64,000 nucleotides of DNA. Source: Bremerella cremea. Lineage in GTDB: Bacteria; Planctomycetota; Planctomycetia; Pirellulales; Pirellulaceae. The notes beneath the pieces are model-generated. The model was given only the letters and a program-made list of their open reading frames with translations, did no database searches and was not told the origin of the DNA. Of this stretch, positions 63,173-64,000 are shown one piece after another (position 1 is the stretch's first letter; every line of letters begins with the position of its first letter). A program made the translations under genes and the position numbers. The stretch lies in contig NZ_QPEX01000045.1 in assembly GCF_003335505.1 (NCBI RefSeq), forward strand, positions 248,001-312,000. Reading direction: 5' to 3'.

Positions 63173-64000
63173 CTATTGAGAAGCCCCCTTGAGGTAGGCC
63201 CGATATTGCTCGAGAAACGCAGGTGGAGGCATCGTGCGCTGCGTATCTCCGGAACCACCAGCGGTGGCCTCGCGAGACTGAACGCGGCGGGTTGTGTCTG
63301 CCCCACGAGAAAGTCCCAAGCTCTGCAATGCTTCGTTTAGTTTGCGTTTGGCACCGGTATCGGAAGAGTTGGCGGCCTGTTTCATCTTTTGCCAACGCTG
63401 CATGAATCGCTGGAAATCGTCTTTGGTCCAGCCCAATTTGTCGAGCATCTCTTGATCGGGGCTCCCTTCTTGATGCTTCAGCTTATCGAGCACCATGTCG
63501 GTTGCCTTCTTGGCGTATTCCAAGTTTGCGGCATCTTCGCCTGGTTCGACGATTGGGCCGTCGTAGTTTGGTGTTGAATTGCCCGCTTCCAAGCCGCCAC
63601 CTTGCGGGATGGCCGAATTGCCAGGACCGCTTCCATTTTGCTTCGGATCCGATTTTTGTTGTTGGGAATCTTGCGGGCCTTCTTTCGAGGAAGCGCCATT
63701 TTCGCCAGGCTTCTCTCCTCCAGGTGCTTGCGAAGTCTGCGATCCTTGCCCTTGCTCTTTTCCGCTGGAGCCGGTTTGCTGCTCGGCTTGGGGGCCGTCG
63801 CCACCTTCCTGGCCGGTTTCTCCCATGCCTTGCTGATTGGCGACACCCGCTCCTTCGTCCCCAGCACTCGTGCTGCCGGCACTGTCGTTTCCGGCTTGCT
63901 TGGCAGGCTGTCCACCACCAGGGCCGCCGCCACCACTTTCATCTCCTTGTTGATCCCCCTTGCTTTGCGATTGCTTGTTGCTGTTGGAAGGAGATTTTGC
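63173..64000 (-). CDS. Low-complexity hypothetical protein, 5' end beyond window
   Basis: The frame is open from the window edge (276 codons seen). The visible N-terminal ~150 residues are a Gly/Ser/Gln/Lys-rich disordered region; a structured segment follows (about 155-230) with YAKKATDMVLDKLKHQE and WTKDDFQRFMQRWQKMKQA, ending in PPPAFLEQYRAYLKG. Similar endings are seen in large planctomycetal membrane proteins of unknown function. The start lies upstream of this window on the minus strand. Confidence 0.7.
   Translation of the reverse strand, partial: AKSPSNSNKQSQSKGDQQGDESGGGGPGGGQPAKQAGNDSAGSTSAGDEGAGVANQQGMGETGQEGGDGPQAEQQTGSSGKEQGQGSQTSQAPGGEKPGENGASSKEGPQDSQQQKSDPKQNGSGPGNSAIPQGGGLEAGNSTPNYDGPIVEPGEDAANLEYAKKATDMVLDKLKHQEGSPDQEMLDKLGWTKDDFQRFMQRWQKMKQAANSSDTGAKRKLNEALQSLGLSRGADTTRRVQSREATAGGSGDTQRTMPPPAFLEQYRAYLKGASQ

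Noticed and set aside
63037..63306. 90-residue upstream extension of L-aspartate oxidase
   Set aside because: No domain and not part of the family; ATG 63036 has a ribosome-binding site and matches the usual N-terminus.

Overview
The window reads as a chromosomal segment of a planctomycete, most likely a Pirellulales relative (Blastopirellula/Bremerella/Rhodopirellula type). Grounds: fused aroD-aroE, a sulfatase, F-ATPase subunits with unusual N-terminal extensions and signal peptides, Gld-type ABC/DUF4340 membrane proteins, and many weak Shine-Dalgarno sites with TTG/GTG starts. The genus is inference.

Layout. 1-8 kb: pyruvate kinase C-terminus, a small membrane protein, an FMN-binding glutamate-synthase-like protein, a methyltransferase, a sulfatase on the minus strand, and ComEC. 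8.3-12.6 kb: rpsO-pnp and an LRR-like lipoprotein. 12.6-21.1 kb: an NtrB/NtrC-like two-component pair, mutL, aroDE-aroK, a prepilin peptidase and a hypothetical. 21.2-28.1 kb: OmpA-like lipoprotein, hisH, hisA, a small membrane protein, an EF-G paralogue and a serine acetyltransferase. 28.1-30.7 kb: a YfhO-type membrane protein. 30.8-40.2 kb, minus strand: the complete ATP synthase operon (atpZ-I-B-E-F-H-A-G-D-C) followed by an FHA protein and a small ORF. 41-45.6 kb: a DUF4912 protein, a sugar-isomerase-like Tat protein, LarE and a YiiX/NlpC-like protein.

45.70-54.24 kb is an 8.5-kb integrative element inserted in the anticodon loop of tRNA-Arg(UCU). It carries a tyrosine integrase, an XRE-type regulator, an AlpA/excisionase-like protein, a small HNH-like protein, an adenine DNA methylase with a PD-(D/E)xK-like partner, and a membrane protein with a BamE-like domain. 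The integrase reading frame runs through the attachment core. At the left junction its last 27 codons lie beyond the core, in the displaced tRNA 3' half and its old terminator. At the right end, beyond the other core copy, a 63-codon open frame continues in the same phase on the same strand and looks like the native C-terminus. Excision would rejoin it, so integration appears to swap the integrase C-terminus (516 aa integrated, 552 aa in the predicted circle). The tRNA is a chimera whose 3' half came from the element and whose T-stem changes are compensatory.

54.3-64 kb returns to ordinary chromosome on the minus strand: a zinc alcohol dehydrogenase, a Gld-like ABC cluster (ATPase, fused permease/GldG, DUF4340), nadB and a low-complexity protein cut by the window end. 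No CRISPR array or rRNA gene was seen.
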